Shown: piece by piece, positions 34,112 to 43,283 of the stretch
How positions within the stretch are numbered: the first letter of the stretch is position 1
How the letters are laid out: each line of letters begins with the position of its first letter
DNA from: Streptomyces sp. V2I9
Lineage (GTDB): Bacteria; Actinomycetota; Actinomycetes; Streptomycetales; Streptomycetaceae
DNA length: 64,000 nucleotides
Direction of reading: 5' to 3'
Assembly: GCF_030817475.1 (NCBI RefSeq)
Contig: NZ_JAUSZJ010000002.1
Span: 4,726,626-4,790,625, forward strand
Notes under the pieces: generated by a model
What the model saw: the letters and a program-made list of their open reading frames with translations, nothing else
Told to the model about the DNA's origin: nothing
Database searches by the model: none
Position numbers and translations under genes: made by a program

Positions 34112-35556
34112 CCCCCGACGCACCCCCGCTGCTCACCGTGGACGACTGCGAACGACTGTCGACGCGCCAGGTGCACGACCTGTACCGGTCCCACGTCAAC
34201 AAGAGCCAGGTCTCCCTGATGACCTCCTTCGGCTTCGGCCGTGAACTCGTCGACCACGCCGAGGGATCCTGGATCCACACCCGCGACGGACGCCGCGTCC
34301 TCGACTTCACCGGCGGCGTCGGCGTCCTCAACCACGGCCACAACCACCCGCGTATCCTCGCCGCCCGCCGCCGCTTCCAGGAGCAGCGCCGGATGGAGGT
34401 CCACAAGACCTACTTCTCGCCCTACATCGCGGCCCTCGGCCACAACCTCGCCCGGTTGCTGCCGGGTGACCTGAACCTCTCCTTCTTCCCCAACTCCGGG
34501 GCGGAGGCCGTCGAGGGCGCGGTGAAACTCGCGTACAAGTACCACGGCGGCCGCCGGAAGCAGATACTGCACGCCGACATCAGCTTCCACGGCAAGCTGC
34601 TCGGCTCCGGCAGCCTCACCGGCAGCGCCCAGAACGCCTTCGCCTTCCCCGGCATCCCCGGCGTCTCCGCCTTCCGCTACGGCGACCTCGACTCCGTACG
34701 GCGGGCGGTCGCCGGAGCGCGGGACGCCCAGGGGCGCTGCGATGTCTACGCGATCCTCATCGAACCGTTCTCCGCCTCCACGATGACGGAGTGCTCCGAG
34801 GAATTCCTGCGCGGGCTGCGGGAGTTGTGCACCGAGGAGAAGATCGTGCTGATCTTCGACGAGATCTACACCGGCTGGGGCAAGACCGGCAGCCTCTTCC
34901 ACTTCATGCGCTATCCGGGACTGGTCCCGGATGTGGTGACCACCTCGAAGTCCTTCGGCGGCGGCAAGTCGTCCGTCTCCGCCTTCGTCGCCCGCGAGCC
35001 CGTCTTCCGCGCGGCGTACGACAGCCTCGGCGACGCCATGCTCCAGTCCACCAGCACCACGTACTACGGTTTCGGCGAGGAGACCGCCACCGCGCTGGAG
35101 GCCGTCAACATCGCGGTCGAGGACGACTACCCGGCCCGCGCCCGCGCCATCGAACGCGTCCTGAAGCCCGGCCTGGAGAGACTGCGCAAGCAGTACCCCG
35201 ACCTCATCGCCGACGTCCGGGGAGCCGGTGCGCTGTACGGGATCTTCCTCGACGGCGGGCCCCGCCTCCTGGATCTCGCCGCGAAGATCGCCCCCGGCGG
35301 CCTCGCCCGCGACCCGCTGCTGCGGACCAAGGTCATCACCTGCGCGGTCGTCAACGCGATGTACCACGACCACGACGTGTACCTGTACTACACGCTCAAC
35401 GGCCGCAGCCCCCTGGTGGCCGCTCCCTGCCTGGTCGCCGGGCCGGACGAGGTGGAGATCTTCCTCGACGCCTTCGACCGGACCCTGGCCAAGGGCATGA
35501 ACCGGCTGCTCACCGCCTTCTTCAAGGACAAGGCGGTGTCCCGATGGGCGGCCTGA
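34108..35556 (+). CDS. class III PLP-dependent aminotransferase
   Basis: 482 residues. Class III motifs: GGVGVLNHGHNHPRI near the N-terminus, SFFPNSGAEAVEGAVKLAYKY (PLP phosphate binding, about 125), IFDEIYTGWGKTG (about 250; PLP-ring Asp) and TSKSFGGG carrying the Schiff-base Lys (about 278). Probably transfers an amino group to a keto-sugar or a small diamine-type acceptor; omega-amino acid aminotransferase activity is the alternative. Overlapping starts on both sides place it firmly in the cluster operon. The specific substrate is unknown. Confidence 0.87.
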   Translation: MTPDAPPLLTVDDCERLSTRQVHDLYRSHVNKSQVSLMTSFGFGRELVDHAEGSWIHTRDGRRVLDFTGGVGVLNHGHNHPRILAARRRFQEQRRMEVHKTYFSPYIAALGHNLARLLPGDLNLSFFPNSGAEAVEGAVKLAYKYHGGRRKQILHADISFHGKLLGSGSLTGSAQNAFAFPGIPGVSAFRYGDLDSVRRAVAGARDAQGRCDVYAILIEPFSASTMTECSEEFLRGLRELCTEEKIVLIFDEIYTGWGKTGSLFHFMRYPGLVPDVVTTSKSFGGGKSSVSAFVAREPVFRAAYDSLGDAMLQSTSTTYYGFGEETATALEAVNIAVEDDYPARARAIERVLKPGLERLRKQYPDLIADVRGAGALYGIFLDGGPRLLDLAAKIAPGGLARDPLLRTKVITCAVVNAMYHDHDVYLYYTLNGRSPLVAAPCLVAGPDEVEIFLDAFDRTLAKGMNRLLTAFFKDKAVSRWAA

Positions 35557-36590
35557 CCATCGCCGTCACCGGCGCCGCCGGCATGCTCGGCTCCCACCTG
35601 GTCGCCCGGCTCGCGGCCGACGGCCACGACGTCGTCGGGATCGACCTGCGCGACGACCCCCGCCCGCCCGCCGGGGCCCGGCACATCGTCGCCGACATCC
35701 GGGACGGGGCCGCGCTCGCCCGCGCCTTCGACGGGGCCCACGCGCTGGTGCACTGCGCCGCCGCCCTGCCCAGCTACCCCGTCGACCAGATCCGCTCCAT
35801 CACCGTCGACGGCACCCGCGCCGTCCTCACCGCCGCCCGCCGGGCCCGCGTCGAACGGGTCGTGCACATCTCCTCCACCGCCGTCTACGGGTTGCCGAAG
35901 CGGGTCCCCACCCCGGAGGAGCACCCCCGCGAGCCCGTCGACCCGTACAGCAGGGCCAAGGCCGAGGCCGAGGAGGTCTGCGAGGAGTTCCGGGGGCGCG
36001 GGATGTGCCTGCCGGTCCTGCGGCCCAAGACCTTCCTCGGACCCGGCCGGATGGGCCTGTTCTCGATGCTCTTCGAATGGGCCGAGGAGCGGCGCAACTT
36101 CCCCGTCCTGGGCCGGGGCGACGTCCGCATCCAGATGTTCGGCATGGCCGACCTGGTCGACGCCGTGGTGCTCGCCCTCCACGCCCCGCCCGAGATCGCC
36201 GACGACGTCTACAACCTGGGCGCCGCCGAGTTCGGCACCCTGCGGGAGGACTTCCAGGCGGTGCTGGACGCGGCCGGACACGGCAGACGCGTGGTCCCGC
36301 TGCCGGCAGCACCGGCGCTCGCGGTCCTGCGCACGCTGGAGCGCACCAAGCTCTCCCCGGTCTACGGGCGGCTGCTGTTCAAGCTCCTCGACGACAGCTA
36401 CGTGGACATCACCCGTGCCACCGAACGGCTCGGCTTCCGTCCCGCGCTCTCCAACCAGGACGCCATCCTCGGCACCTACGCGTGGTGGCGCACCCAGCGG
36501 CGGGGCGGCGCCCCCGCTCCCGGAGCCGGCCGGACCAGCCGGGACCCGTGGCGCCAAGGGGCGCTCGGCCTGGCCAAGGTCTTCTTCTGA
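35544..36590 (+). CDS. NAD-dependent epimerase/dehydratase (extended SDR)
   Basis: 348 residues. Rossmann motif TGAAGMLGSH at the N-terminus, Asp in GIDLRDD for NAD binding, ISSTAVYG and catalytic YSRAK (Y-X3-K, about 133). The pattern fits nucleotide-sugar or lipid-linked sugar epimerases/reductases. The C-terminus has an unusual extension (about 325-348) rich in Gly/Arg ending LGLAKVFF. ATG 35544 overlaps the aminotransferase by 13 bp. It probably supplies an activated sugar to the nearby glycosyltransferases. Confidence 0.87.
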   Translation: MGGLTIAVTGAAGMLGSHLVARLAADGHDVVGIDLRDDPRPPAGARHIVADIRDGAALARAFDGAHALVHCAAALPSYPVDQIRSITVDGTRAVLTAARRARVERVVHISSTAVYGLPKRVPTPEEHPREPVDPYSRAKAEAEEVCEEFRGRGMCLPVLRPKTFLGPGRMGLFSMLFEWAEERRNFPVLGRGDVRIQMFGMADLVDAVVLALHAPPEIADDVYNLGAAEFGTLREDFQAVLDAAGHGRRVVPLPAAPALAVLRTLERTKLSPVYGRLLFKLLDDSYVDITRATERLGFRPALSNQDAILGTYAWWRTQRRGGAPAPGAGRTSRDPWRQGALGLAKVFF

Positions 36591-36607
36591 TCCCCTGGAG
36601 CCCTGCC

Positions 36608-37672
36608 GTGGACATCACCCGGCCGTCCCCCGCGCCCGTGCGCGTGGTGGCAGTCCCGCCCGGACCCGAACCCGCCGACCTCACCCCCCTGCCCGAGGCA
36701 GCCGCCCCCACCGGCCTCGCCCCGCTGCCCGAACCCTCCTACGCCGGGCCGCTGGGGCACCCGCCCCCGGCCGGCGTACGGCAGACCCGCCGCAACCGGC
36801 CGCGCGACCTCCTGGCACTGCTGCGCCCCGGCCAGTGGGTCAAGAACCTGGCCGTCGTCCCGCTCGCCCTCCTCGACACCCCCGCGTGGGGGACCGCCGT
36901 CCTCCTGCGCACCGGCTGGGCGATTCTCGGCTTCACCCTCGCCTCCGCCGTCGTCTACGTCGTCAACGACCTCGCCGACCGGGAGCGGGACCGGCTGCAC
37001 CCGGTCAAACGGCACCGCCCGATCGCCTCCGGCCGGGTCTCCCCGGCCGCCGCGACCGTCCTGACCGGTCTTCTCGCCCTGGCGCTGACCGGCTGGGCGG
37101 TGGCCGGACCCGCCTGGCAGTGGTGGCCCACCGCCCTCTACCTGGCGCTGAGCCTCGCGTACTCCCAGGGGCTCAAACACGTACCTCTGGTGGACGCGTT
37201 CATCGTGGCGACCGGCTTCGTCCTCCGGCTCCTCCAGGGGGCGCTGCTCATCGGCACCCGTCCCTCCGAGTGGCTGGCGCTCTGCGTCTTCTCGCTCTGC
37301 CTGATGCTGGCGCTCGGCAAACGCCGGCACGAGATGACGGCGGCGGGCCGCGCCCACCGCCCCGCCCTGCGCGGCTACACGCTCGCCTTCCTCGACCACC
37401 TGGTCGTCCTGGTCGCCGTGCTGACGGCCGTCAGCTACGTGCTCTACCTCCGCGACGACGCGGCCCTCACCGCCGGGGCCTCCTTCGTCACCCTGCTCTC
37501 CGCCCCCTGCGCCGTCTTCGGCCTCGCCCGCTACCTCCAGCTCCTCCTGGTCGAGGAGGGCGGCGGCAACCCCGTCCACGTCCTCTTCCGGGACCGTTCG
37601 ACCCTCGTCAACGCGGCGCTGTGGGCGCTCCTCGTCGCCCTCGCGCTCCTCCTCCCGCACCCGTCCGGCTGA
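36608..37672 (+). CDS. UbiA-family prenyltransferase, decaprenyl-phosphate phosphoribosyltransferase-like
   Basis: 354 residues with a ~75-residue Pro-rich cytoplasmic tail and about eight membrane helices. The first aspartate motif VVNDLADRERDRLHP (N-D-x-x-D) followed by VKRHRPIASGRVSP closely resembles the DPPR synthase branch of UbiA (phosphoribosyl transfer to decaprenyl phosphate for arabinan donors in mycobacteria). The second region is SQGLKHVPLVDAFIVATGFVLR. If the assignment holds, the cluster makes a pentose-bearing polyprenyl donor. GTG 36608 has GGAG 7 nt upstream. Confidence 0.83.
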   Translation: MDITRPSPAPVRVVAVPPGPEPADLTPLPEAAAPTGLAPLPEPSYAGPLGHPPPAGVRQTRRNRPRDLLALLRPGQWVKNLAVVPLALLDTPAWGTAVLLRTGWAILGFTLASAVVYVVNDLADRERDRLHPVKRHRPIASGRVSPAAATVLTGLLALALTGWAVAGPAWQWWPTALYLALSLAYSQGLKHVPLVDAFIVATGFVLRLLQGALLIGTRPSEWLALCVFSLCLMLALGKRRHEMTAAGRAHRPALRGYTLAFLDHLVVLVAVLTAVSYVLYLRDDAALTAGASFVTLLSAPCAVFGLARYLQLLLVEEGGGNPVHVLFRDRSTLVNAALWALLVALALLLPHPSG

Positions 37673-37791
37673 CCTTCCCGGCCGCTCGCTCCGCCCACGG
37701 CCCCGTACGCCGTCCGCCCGCCCCACCCACGGCCCCGGACGCCATCCGTCCGCCATCCGCCATCCGCCCTCCGACCGCCCGAAGGCGCCCC

Positions 37792-38823
37792 ATGAACCGG
37801 AAGCACCCCCTCGTCTCCGTCGTCATCCCCAACTACAACTACGGCCGCGCCCTGGAACTCTGCCTGCGTGCCGCCCTCGCCCAGACCTACCAGCCCCTGG
37901 AGGTGCTGCTCATCGACGACTGCTCCACCGACGACTCGGTCGCCGTCGCCGAGGCCTGCGGCGTCCGGGTGATCAGCACCGGCGTCAACAGCGGGGTCGC
38001 CACCACCCGCAACACCGGGGCCGCCCACGCACGCGGTGAGATCGTCGTGTTCGTCGACTCCGACGTGGCGATGGAACCGGACGCGATCGCCAACGCCGTC
38101 GCCCTGCTCGACTCCGACCCCCGCATCGGCGCGGTCTGCGGCACCTACGACGCCGAACCCCTCATCCGGGACAGCCTGATCGAGGAGTACCGCTGCCTGC
38201 ACCAGTTCTACTGGCTGGCCGAGACCGAAGGCCGCATCGGCACCCTGCACACCGCGATCTGCGCCATGCCCGCCCGCGTCTTCGCCGAGATCGGCCCCTT
38301 CAACCCCCGGCTGCGCCACACCGAGGACGGCGACTACGCCGCCCGCATCTGCCGGAGCTACGAGGTCCACAGCTCCACCGCCGTCCGGGGCCGGCACGAC
38401 CACGACGACACCTGGCGCGTCGTGCTGCGCAAGGTCTTCCACCGCACCCGGCTGCACATCCCGCTCTACGTCCGACGCGGCGACCTCCCCGGCGGCATCG
38501 CCACCGGACCCCGCGCCGGGGCCAGCGTCGCGGCCCTGCTCGCCCTGGCCACCCTGCCGCTCGGCCTGATCGCCGCGCCCTGGCTGCTCGTCCCGGCCGC
38601 CCTGCTCGCCCTCACCCTGCTCGCGGACTCCGCCCTGTACCGCTTCGTCCTGCGCCGCCGGGGCCCCCTGTTCGCCGCCTACTTCGCCTTCGCGCACACC
38701 GTGGTCAACGCGGTCATCGCGGCGGGCGCGGGCGTCGGTGCCCTCCAGTGGCTGGCCTCCCGCCGCTTCCGCCGGCTGTACGAGCCCGGCGCGCACCTCG
38801 CCCCGGTACGGGCCACACCGTGA
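37792..38823 (+). CDS. family 2 glycosyltransferase with C-terminal membrane segments (2)
   Basis: 343 residues, paralogous to the enzyme at 31941 throughout (VSVVIPNYNYGRALELCLRAAL, VFVDSDVAMEPDAIANAV, LRHTEDGDYAARI). It has the same GT-A core and DXD site and the same two to three C-terminal helices. The two copies presumably add different sugars or act at successive steps. The 120 bp before it carry short CGCCATC repeats and no gene; coupling is lost here, so a separate start of translation is needed. Its stop overlaps the next GTG (GTGA). Confidence 0.9.
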   Translation: MNRKHPLVSVVIPNYNYGRALELCLRAALAQTYQPLEVLLIDDCSTDDSVAVAEACGVRVISTGVNSGVATTRNTGAAHARGEIVVFVDSDVAMEPDAIANAVALLDSDPRIGAVCGTYDAEPLIRDSLIEEYRCLHQFYWLAETEGRIGTLHTAICAMPARVFAEIGPFNPRLRHTEDGDYAARICRSYEVHSSTAVRGRHDHDDTWRVVLRKVFHRTRLHIPLYVRRGDLPGGIATGPRAGASVAALLALATLPLGLIAAPWLLVPAALLALTLLADSALYRFVLRRRGPLFAAYFAFAHTVVNAVIAAGAGVGALQWLASRRFRRLYEPGAHLAPVRATP

Positions 38824-39986
38824 CGGGGACCCTGGCGGCCGACAGCGCCGCCCCCGCCGACCCGGAGGCGCCCGACGCGTACCCACCGCCCGCGCGGGAA
38901 GGGGACCGCCGGTGGCCCGGCCGGCTGCTGCTCGCCGTCGCCGTCCTGTGGGCCCTCTTCGTCGCCGCCCGCGCGCTCCTCAGCGGCCGGTGGTGGGTGT
39001 GGAACGGCCTCGGACTCGCCCCGCCCGTCCTCCATCTCCTCCTCCCGCTCGCCCTGTTGATCCCGGCCGCACTGGTCCGGCACGGGCGGCGGGCGGCCGT
39101 CGGCGTCGTCCTGGCCTCGCTGCTGCTGGGCTCCTGGCAGACCGGGCTGCACCCCGGCGCGCTGCTGCGCGGACAGCCCGCCGTGCCGCCGGGCGCCCTG
39201 AAGGTGGTCAGCTGGAACACCTTCTTCTGGGACCAGGACAGCGACACCGACGCCTTCTACGCCTACCTGAAGTCCCACTCCGCCGACGTCTACCTCCTCC
39301 AGGAGTACCAGAACGCACGGGGCGACGAACCCGCCCCGATCGACGACCTGCCCCGGCTCCGCAGGGAGTTCCCCGGCTTCCACATCGCCACCGAGGGGGA
39401 GTTCCTCACCCTGTCCCGTTTCCCGGTCACCTCCGTGCGGGCACTGCGCCCCGACGGGCTGGCCCCGCCCGACACCTCCTGGGCCGACTACTGGAACATC
39501 CGCGTCCTGCGCACCGACATCGACGTGGACGGCGAGACCCTCTCCCTCTACAACACGCACCTGCCCGACCTGCTGAACGTCGACCGCAACCCCCTGAACG
39601 CCGCCTACCACCGATCCGTACGGCAGCTCTCCGACCGCCGCGACCGCCACTTCCGGGCCCTGCGCGACGACCTCGACGCCAACGACCACCCGGTGGTGCT
39701 CGCCGGGGACCTCAACGTGCTGCCGGGCACCGGCGACCTGCGCTGGTTCGACGGGCTGCGGGACGCCGCCGAGGCCGGGGACTCGGTCCACCCGGCGACG
39801 TTCCCGGTGAGCGGCCCGGCGCTCTGGCGGCTCGACTGGGCGTTCGTCTCGCCCCGCCTCGACCTGCACCGGCAGTCCGTCCAGGACCCGCCCGCCGTGC
39901 TCTCCACCCACCGGCTGATCGAGCTGCTCCTCTCCCCGCCCGCCCCCGGGGCCGCCGCCCCGGCCACCGAGAAGGACCGGTCATGA
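38820..39986 (+). CDS. membrane-anchored endonuclease/exonuclease/phosphatase-family protein (1)
   Basis: 388 residues: about three N-terminal membrane helices (WPGRLLLAVAVLWALFVAAR onward) then an extracytoplasmic EEP domain. Metal and catalytic residues seen: Asn in KVVSWNTFFW (about 124), Glu in VYLLQEYQ (about 155), His in YNTHLPD, and Asp/Asn in LAGDLNVLPG. The usual C-terminal S-D-H reads S-T-H (LSTHRLIE), so the catalytic Asp partner is replaced by Thr. Probably a phosphodiesterase or phosphatase acting on lipid-linked intermediates outside the cell, or a weakened one. Overlaps both neighbours. Confidence 0.85.
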   Translation: MTGTLAADSAAPADPEAPDAYPPPAREGDRRWPGRLLLAVAVLWALFVAARALLSGRWWVWNGLGLAPPVLHLLLPLALLIPAALVRHGRRAAVGVVLASLLLGSWQTGLHPGALLRGQPAVPPGALKVVSWNTFFWDQDSDTDAFYAYLKSHSADVYLLQEYQNARGDEPAPIDDLPRLRREFPGFHIATEGEFLTLSRFPVTSVRALRPDGLAPPDTSWADYWNIRVLRTDIDVDGETLSLYNTHLPDLLNVDRNPLNAAYHRSVRQLSDRRDRHFRALRDDLDANDHPVVLAGDLNVLPGTGDLRWFDGLRDAAEAGDSVHPATFPVSGPALWRLDWAFVSPRLDLHRQSVQDPPAVLSTHRLIELLLSPPAPGAAAPATEKDRS

Positions 39987-41149
39987 CCCGCCGCTCCACG
40001 CGCTCGCCCCGCTTCGACGTGACGATCGTGCTCACCTACTACCTCCCGTACACCAGCGGCCTCACCGAAGTGGCCCGCACGGTCGCCGAAGGGCTGGCCG
40101 CGCGGGGCCGCCGGGTCGCCGTCGTCGCCTGCCGCCACGACCCCGACCGCCCCGCGCGCGAGACCGTGAACGGCGTCGAGGTGTTCCGCGCCCCGGTCGC
40201 CGCCCGTCTCGGGCGCGGCGTCATCAGCCCCGGATTCGCCCCGCTCGCCGGACGGATCGCCCGCGCCTCGCGGGTCGTCAACGTCCATCTGCCGATGCTG
40301 GAGGCCGGACTCGTCGCCCGGCTCGCCGGGGACACCCCGGTCGTCGCCACCCACCACGACGACGTCTGGCTGGCCGGCGGCGCGCTCGCCCCGCTCCAGG
40401 TGAAGGCCGTCGACGCCTCGGTGGCCGGGGCGCTGCGCCGCTCGGTCGCCGTCGTCGTCAACAACGCGGACCACGCGGAGCATTCGCGCCACTGGCCGCT
40501 GATGCGCGAGCGCCGCCTCCTGGCCATCGCCCCGCCCTGCCGGGAGCGCGAGCCCGCGCCCGCCGCCTTCCGCGAGACGGCGGGCCCGCACGTCGGCTTC
40601 CTCGGCCGGATCGCCCCCGAGAAGGGACTGCACCACCTGGTCGACGCCTTCCGGACCATCCCGGACCCCGATGCCCGGCTGCTGATCGCGGGCGACTACT
40701 CCAAGGTCGCCGGCGGCAGCGTCGTCGGGGCGCTGCGCACCCGCGCCGGGGACGACCCCCGCATCCGGTTCACCGGTTTCCTCCGGGACGACCAGGTGGC
40801 GGGCTTCTACGCCTCGTTGGACGCGTTCGCCCTGCCGTCCGTCGCCGAGGAGTCCTTCGGCATCTCCCAGGCCGAGGCGATGATGCTCGGCGTCCCCTCC
40901 GTCGCCAGCGACGCACCGGGGATGCGCGTCCCGGTGGCGGAGACGGGTTTCGGCCGTCTCTTCCCGCCCGGCGACGCCCACGCCCTGGCCGCGGCCCTGC
41001 GCGAGGTGGCCGCGTACCCGCCGGAACGCCGTGCCGAGGGCGGCCGCGACGCCCGTGCCCGGTACGGGCCGGACCACTGCCTGGACGCCTACGACGCCCT
41101 GTTCCGGGACGTCGGGGCACCGCGGGGAGTCCGGGGAGCCGCCGCGTGA
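39983..41149 (+). CDS. family 4 (GT-B) glycosyltransferase
   Basis: 388 residues of GT-B fold. The N-terminal acceptor domain begins VTIVLTYYLPYTSGLTEVARTVA (Gly-rich loop); the C-terminal donor domain has VGFLGRIAPEKGLHHLVDAF (about 204) and the GT4 E-X7-E signature in EESFGISQAEAMMLG (about 292). No membrane helix. It retains anomeric configuration by family rule; donor and acceptor unknown. Overlapping ATGA and GTGA at its ends show coupled translation with both EEP genes. Confidence 0.9.
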   Translation: MTRRSTRSPRFDVTIVLTYYLPYTSGLTEVARTVAEGLAARGRRVAVVACRHDPDRPARETVNGVEVFRAPVAARLGRGVISPGFAPLAGRIARASRVVNVHLPMLEAGLVARLAGDTPVVATHHDDVWLAGGALAPLQVKAVDASVAGALRRSVAVVVNNADHAEHSRHWPLMRERRLLAIAPPCREREPAPAAFRETAGPHVGFLGRIAPEKGLHHLVDAFRTIPDPDARLLIAGDYSKVAGGSVVGALRTRAGDDPRIRFTGFLRDDQVAGFYASLDAFALPSVAEESFGISQAEAMMLGVPSVASDAPGMRVPVAETGFGRLFPPGDAHALAAALREVAAYPPERRAEGGRDARARYGPDHCLDAYDALFRDVGAPRGVRGAAA

Positions 41150-42291
41150 CGAACCCGGAGAGCCCGGCCGGGGCGGTGTGGGCCGGTGCGGCCGTGAACG
41201 CGGGAGGCCCGCCGCTGTGGGCGGCGGCGGCCTGGGCCGTGTTCCTCGCCGCCCATCTCGCCCTCAACGGCCGCTGGTGGTTCTGGCTGCTGCCGTCGCT
41301 GCTGCCGCCGCCCCTGTTCGTCGCGGTGCCCGCCCTGCTCCTGGTGGCCGCCGGAGCGACGGGGGACCTCGCGGCCGGAGCGGTGGCGGGGGCGTCGCTG
41401 CTGCTCGGGGTCCGGCAGTCCGGCGCGGTGGTCCGCGCGCCGGCCCGCGGAGCGCGGAGGCCACCGCCCGGCGGGGCGGTGCGCATCGTCTCCTGGAACA
41501 CCCAGCACTGGTGCCAGACCACCGACCCGGAGCCGTTCTACGCCTTCCTGCGCGGGCTCGACGCCGACGTCTACCTCCTCCAGGAGTACCACCACGACCG
41601 GTTCGACGGCACCTACCGGCTGATCGACGACGACCGGCGGCTGCGCGCGAACTTCCCCGGCCACGAGGCCGTCATCGCCCGCGGGCTGATCACCCTGTCC
41701 CGGCTGCCGGTCGCCGCGGCCGTCGGGACGGCAGCCCGCCGGACCCTGCGGGTCGACCTGGAGATGCCGGGCGACGGCCGCATTCTCGCCACGTTCAATG
41801 TCCACATCCCGGTACAGCTGCGGTTGATCAGCCCGTTGCGTGCAGACTTCTACCGCGCGGTCCGCTCACGGGCCGCCGACCGGGAGCAGGAGTACCGGGG
41901 ACTCCTCGCGGACGTCGCCGACTGCCCCCATCCGGCCCTGATCGCGGGGGACTTCAACACCACCGCCGCCATCGGGGACTCCCGCCGCATCGCCCGCCTG
42001 GGCGCCGATGCCGTCGCCCTGACCGGGAAAGTGTGGCCCGTCTCCTGGCAGCCCCGCCCCGGTCTGCGCTGGTGGCGGCTGGACTGGGTGCTCAGCACAC
42101 CGGGCGTCCGGGTCCACAGCTACCGCTTCCGCGATCCGCGCGGACTGTCCGACCACTGCGTCCAGGAGGTGTCCGTGTCGCTCGCCGAACCGGGCCCCCG
42201 GCCACCGGCCGGCCTCCGTGCCCACCACCACGACGAAGGAACCCACCATGCGTTACCGCTACCTCGGCAAGACCGGCCTGCGGGTCAGTGA
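41146..42291 (+). CDS. membrane-anchored endonuclease/exonuclease/phosphatase-family protein (2)
   Basis: 381 residues, paralogous to the EEP gene at 38820. About three N-terminal helices (PLWAAAAWAVFLAAHLALNG, PPLFVAVPALLLVAAG), then an EEP domain with RIVSWNTQHW, VYLLQEYH, FNVHIPVQ, IAGDFNTTA and an intact LSDHCVQ at the C-terminus, so all catalytic residues are kept. A 40-residue tail after the domain overlaps the start of the next gene by 44 bp. Extracytoplasmic phosphodiesterase or phosphatase is the best guess. Confidence 0.87.
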   Translation: MTNPESPAGAVWAGAAVNAGGPPLWAAAAWAVFLAAHLALNGRWWFWLLPSLLPPPLFVAVPALLLVAAGATGDLAAGAVAGASLLLGVRQSGAVVRAPARGARRPPPGGAVRIVSWNTQHWCQTTDPEPFYAFLRGLDADVYLLQEYHHDRFDGTYRLIDDDRRLRANFPGHEAVIARGLITLSRLPVAAAVGTAARRTLRVDLEMPGDGRILATFNVHIPVQLRLISPLRADFYRAVRSRAADREQEYRGLLADVADCPHPALIAGDFNTTAAIGDSRRIARLGADAVALTGKVWPVSWQPRPGLRWWRLDWVLSTPGVRVHSYRFRDPRGLSDHCVQEVSVSLAEPGPRPPAGLRAHHHDEGTHHALPLPRQDRPAGQ

Positions 42292-43258
42292 ACTCTGCCT
42301 GGGCGCCATGACGTTCGGCCGGGAGGCCGACGAAACCACCAGCCACGCCCTGCTGGACCGCTTCACCGAGGTGGGCGGCACCTTCGTGGACACCGCCGAC
42401 ATCTACTCCGCCGGAGCCTCCGAGGAGATCCTCGGCCGCTGGCTGAAGAGACAGCGCCGCGACGACGTGGTGATCGCCACCAAGGTGCGGTACGGCACGG
42501 GTGAGGGCCCCAACGACCGCGGACTGGGCCGCAACCACCTGATCGCCGGGGTCGAGGCGAGCCTGCGCCGGCTGGGCACCGACCACATCGACCTCTACCA
42601 GGTGCACGCCTGGGACCCCGGCACCCCGCTGGAGGAGACCCTCGCCACCCTGGACGCCCTGGTCACCTCCGGCAAGGTGCGCTACATCGGGGCCAGCAAC
42701 TTCTCCGGCTGGCAGCTCCAGAAGGCCGTCGACCTCAGCCGGGAACACGGCTGGGAGCCCTTCACCGCCCTCCAGCCGCTCTACAACCTGCTGGACCGCT
42801 CCGCCGAATGGGAGCTGCTGGAGGTCAGCCGCAACGAGGGCCTCGGCGTCATCCCGTGGAGCCCGCTGCGCGGCGGCTGGCTGAGCGGCGCGATCCGGCG
42901 CGGTACGGGACGGCCGCCCGCGGGCACCCGCGTGGAGACCGCCGAACGGCTCGGCTGGGGCGAGTCGTGGAGCGCGTACGAGGGCGACGAGCGCACCTGG
43001 CGGGTGCTGGACGCCCTGCACGGCGTCGCCGGACGCACGGGCCTCGCGGTGCCGGTGGTGGCCCTCGCCTGGCTGCTCGGCCGCCCCGGCGTCACCGCCC
43101 CCATCGTGGGCGCGCGCACCCCGGAGCAACTGGAGACCAACCTGGGCGCCGCGGACCTGGACCTCGACCCGGCCGACGCGGCCCTGCTCACCGCCGCGAG
43201 CGACCAGGTGCTCCCGTACCCGTACTCCGTGATCGAGACGGACCCCGAGTTGCGCTGA
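42248..43258 (+). CDS. aldo/keto reductase
   Basis: 336 residues, (beta/alpha)8 fold. Catalytic tetrad visible: Asp and Tyr in FVDTADIYSAGASEE (about 53-60), Lys in VIATKVRYG, His in LYQVHAWD. The C-terminal GARTPEQLETNLGA binds NADPH. Typical of AKR12/13-like sugar or aldehyde reductases. The 44-bp overlap with the preceding gene suggests it ends the cluster operon; in some deoxysugar pathways such enzymes reduce 3-keto sugars, but a general detoxifying role is possible. Confidence 0.88.
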   Translation: MRYRYLGKTGLRVSELCLGAMTFGREADETTSHALLDRFTEVGGTFVDTADIYSAGASEEILGRWLKRQRRDDVVIATKVRYGTGEGPNDRGLGRNHLIAGVEASLRRLGTDHIDLYQVHAWDPGTPLEETLATLDALVTSGKVRYIGASNFSGWQLQKAVDLSREHGWEPFTALQPLYNLLDRSAEWELLEVSRNEGLGVIPWSPLRGGWLSGAIRRGTGRPPAGTRVETAERLGWGESWSAYEGDERTWRVLDALHGVAGRTGLAVPVVALAWLLGRPGVTAPIVGARTPEQLETNLGAADLDLDPADAALLTAASDQVLPYPYSVIETDPELR

Positions 43259-43283
43259 CGCCCCTTGCGTGACCGGAAACGGG

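Noticed and set aside
31591..43258. Glycan cluster as a mobile element or phage island
   Set aside because: No integrase, transposase, tRNA junction or base-composition change is visible; insertion is suggested only by gene content.
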